Part shown: piece by piece, positions 62,860 to 64,000 of the stretch | Layout: each line of letters begins with the position of its first letter | How positions within the stretch are numbered: position 1 is the stretch's first letter | From: Cepaea nemoralis | Taxonomy: Eukaryota > Mollusca > Gastropoda > Stylommatophora > Helicidae | Assembly: GCA_014155875.1 (NCBI GenBank) | Contig: JACEFZ010025130.1 | Location: 243,501 to 307,500, forward strand | Direction: 5' to 3' | Length of the DNA stretch: 64,000 nt | The notes under the pieces: model-generated | Database searches by the model: none | What the model was told of the DNA's origin: nothing | What the model saw: the letters and a program-made list of their open reading frames with translations, nothing else | Translations under genes and position numbers: made by a program

Positions 62860-63395
62860 TGTTGTTTGTCCATCAAGAATGATGATGACCATTCATTTCA
62901 TCCAGTGGGGTTGAAAGTATGGAGCCGTGGGTTCTAAGATGGCTGATAAGGCCTATTTTGGCTCGAAATGTTCTTTGACAATGTGGACAAAATGCTTGAC
63001 GTTTCTGGAGGAGGATTTCCTGCAGTGGTTTTTCTGTCCTGCCTTTTCTTTACAGCTTTTGCAGTCCAGGTTGCCTCACAAGTGACTGCACCCTTGTGTA
63101 ATGATGCACGCCACGAATTTCGGTCTCTGGCTGCAGTCTCCCAGGTGTCATGATGAATTCGAAAAGCACAGCCCAGCGAATCTGATTCTTCATCAGTATA
63201 GTGTGGATACTGGGCATGGATGCTCTTTCTAGGACTTCAGTGTCTGGGATCTTGTCTTGCCATTTAATCTTCAGTAGCTTCCTTAGGCAGACTGTGTGGA
63301 AGTGGTTTAATTTCCTAGCGTGTCGCTGATAAACAGTCTAGGTTTCACAAGCATATAGCAGTGTGGATAATACAACTGCTTTGTAGACTTTTAGC
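62860..63395 (-). pseudogene. LINE-E 3' end, internally deleted
   Basis: Minus strand: LKVYKAVVLSTLLYACET (63395-63340), LNHFHTVCLRKLLKIKWQDK, MPSIHTILMKNQIRWAG, then an internal deletion of about 100 bp joining to FIMTPGRLQ-frame sequence. The C2H2 finger region (CPHCQRTFRAKIGL equivalent, frame-shifted) ends at about 62880 with the same TTGATGGACAAACAAC as the 8.6-9.5-kb element, then ACAACAACAT. Abuts LINE-H head to head. Confidence 0.8.
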
Positions 63396-64000
63396 TTTGT
63401 TTACAGGCTTATTCCTGTACAGCTACATAGACTATTCAACCATGTTTGGGTAGAACAACAGACACCACGAGACTGGGGAAACGCCATAATTATCCCAATT
63501 TGGAAAAACAAAGGCAGCAAAAGAGATTGCACACAATACAGAGGCATTTCACTGTTGAGTCATACTGGGAAAATATTTTGCAAAATTCTTGAAAAAAGAT
63601 TACGAACTACTTTAGAACCCCAGCTAAGCGAAACGCAGCTTGGATTTAGGAAAAACAAAGGATGCACAGATGCCATTTTTGCTCTTAGACAACTTATAGA
63701 AAAATCAATTGAATTCAATGAAACACTCTACTAAGCCTTTGTCGACCAAGAAAAGGCATTTGATAGGGTAGATAGAAACAAGCTGTGGGAAATCCTTAAA
63801 CAATATGGAGTGAGTACACATCTAACAAACCTATGCAGAAGTTTATACAACAACAGTGAATGCATAGTGAGAGCAACTGGAGAACACTCAGAACCCTTCA
63901 CCATAAGATCTGGAGTACGACAAGGTTGTGTCCTGTCCCCTCTCTTGTTCATAACATATATAGACAACATATGTAAAGAAACCAGCCAAGCAGAGACAGC
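63396..64000 (+). pseudogene. LINE-H RT fragment, cut by window end
   Basis: Plus-strand RT frame: WGNAIIIPIWKNKGSKRDCT, YRGISLLSHTGKIFCKILEK, LGFRKNKGCTDAIFALRQLI, a stop (TAA at 63733) in place of one codon, FVDQEKAFDRVDRNKLWEIL and SGVRQGCVLSPLLFITYIDN. The active-site FADD/YADD block lies beyond the window. Except for the single stop the frame is open for about 190 codons, so the copy is fairly young. 5'-truncated upstream of the RT finger region. Confidence 0.85.

Overview
This is a eukaryotic, almost certainly metazoan, intergenic-to-intronic stretch dominated by repeats. It has no operons, ribosome-binding sites or dense coding. Instead it carries non-LTR retrotransposons (LINEs) with APE-type endonuclease and reverse transcriptase (RT) domains, tRNA-derived SINEs, non-autonomous Helitrons with CTGT microsatellite cores, a mariner-type MITE, many microsatellites and minisatellites, and GT-AG splice signals. 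The mix (single-ORF LINEs with a C-terminal C2H2-like finger, tetranucleotide-rich Helitrons resembling bivalve 'pearl' and insect DINE-1 elements, very high simple-repeat load) fits a lophotrochozoan, probably a mollusc. That placement is inference from repeat style, not proof.

Layout. 0-2.4 kb: LINE remnants (families called B and A here). 2.43-8.31 kb: three head-to-tail minus-strand Helitron copies, two with kilobase-long (AGG)n tracts. 8.3-14.1 kb: two minus-strand LINE pseudogenes, one split by an internally deleted LINE with its own target-site duplication (TSD), the other split by a SINE. 14.1-14.6 kb: a dimeric SINE. 17.3-17.7 kb: an ankyrin-repeat exon on the minus strand. 18-28 kb: mixed LINE and SINE debris, two inverted-repeat structures and a (CTAA)n-tailed retroposon. 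30.46-30.63 kb: a convincing plus-strand promoter (E-box, CRE, TATA) with a first-exon donor. 30.84-36.46 kb: a near-identical direct duplication of about 2.7 kb. 36.7-39.0 kb: two minisatellites. 40.2-40.75 kb: a minus-strand first coding exon with a clean GT donor. 42.3-46.5 kb: an apparently full-length LINE with an intact 1,089-residue ORF, itself nested in another LINE. 47.0-48.3 kb: a LINE fragment carrying a nested retroposon. 50-55 kb: mostly unique DNA with SINEs and a MITE. 55.5-56.7 kb: a G-rich degenerate tandem tract. 57.3-60.1 kb: a 5'-truncated LINE with TSDs. 60.5-60.85 kb: a 60-bp in-frame tandem repeat. 62-64 kb: a very young SINE and two more LINE fragments, the last running off the window.

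Cellular genes. The two best cellular coding exons (40753-40196 and about 17620-17291, both minus) could belong to one gene with an intron of about 23 kb that hosts most of the repeats between them. The join is not proven. A second transcription unit may start near 30.56 kb on the plus strand. Everything else that looks like a long ORF is a transposon or a shadow of a simple repeat.

Insertion history. TSDs readable directly in the sequence define at least nine insertions and give relative ages: host LINE-F then LINE-D; LINE-B then the deleted LINE-E; LINE-C then SINE-1; a second LINE-C then the (CTAA)n retroposon. Family letters (LINE-A to H, SINE-1 to 3) are local labels.
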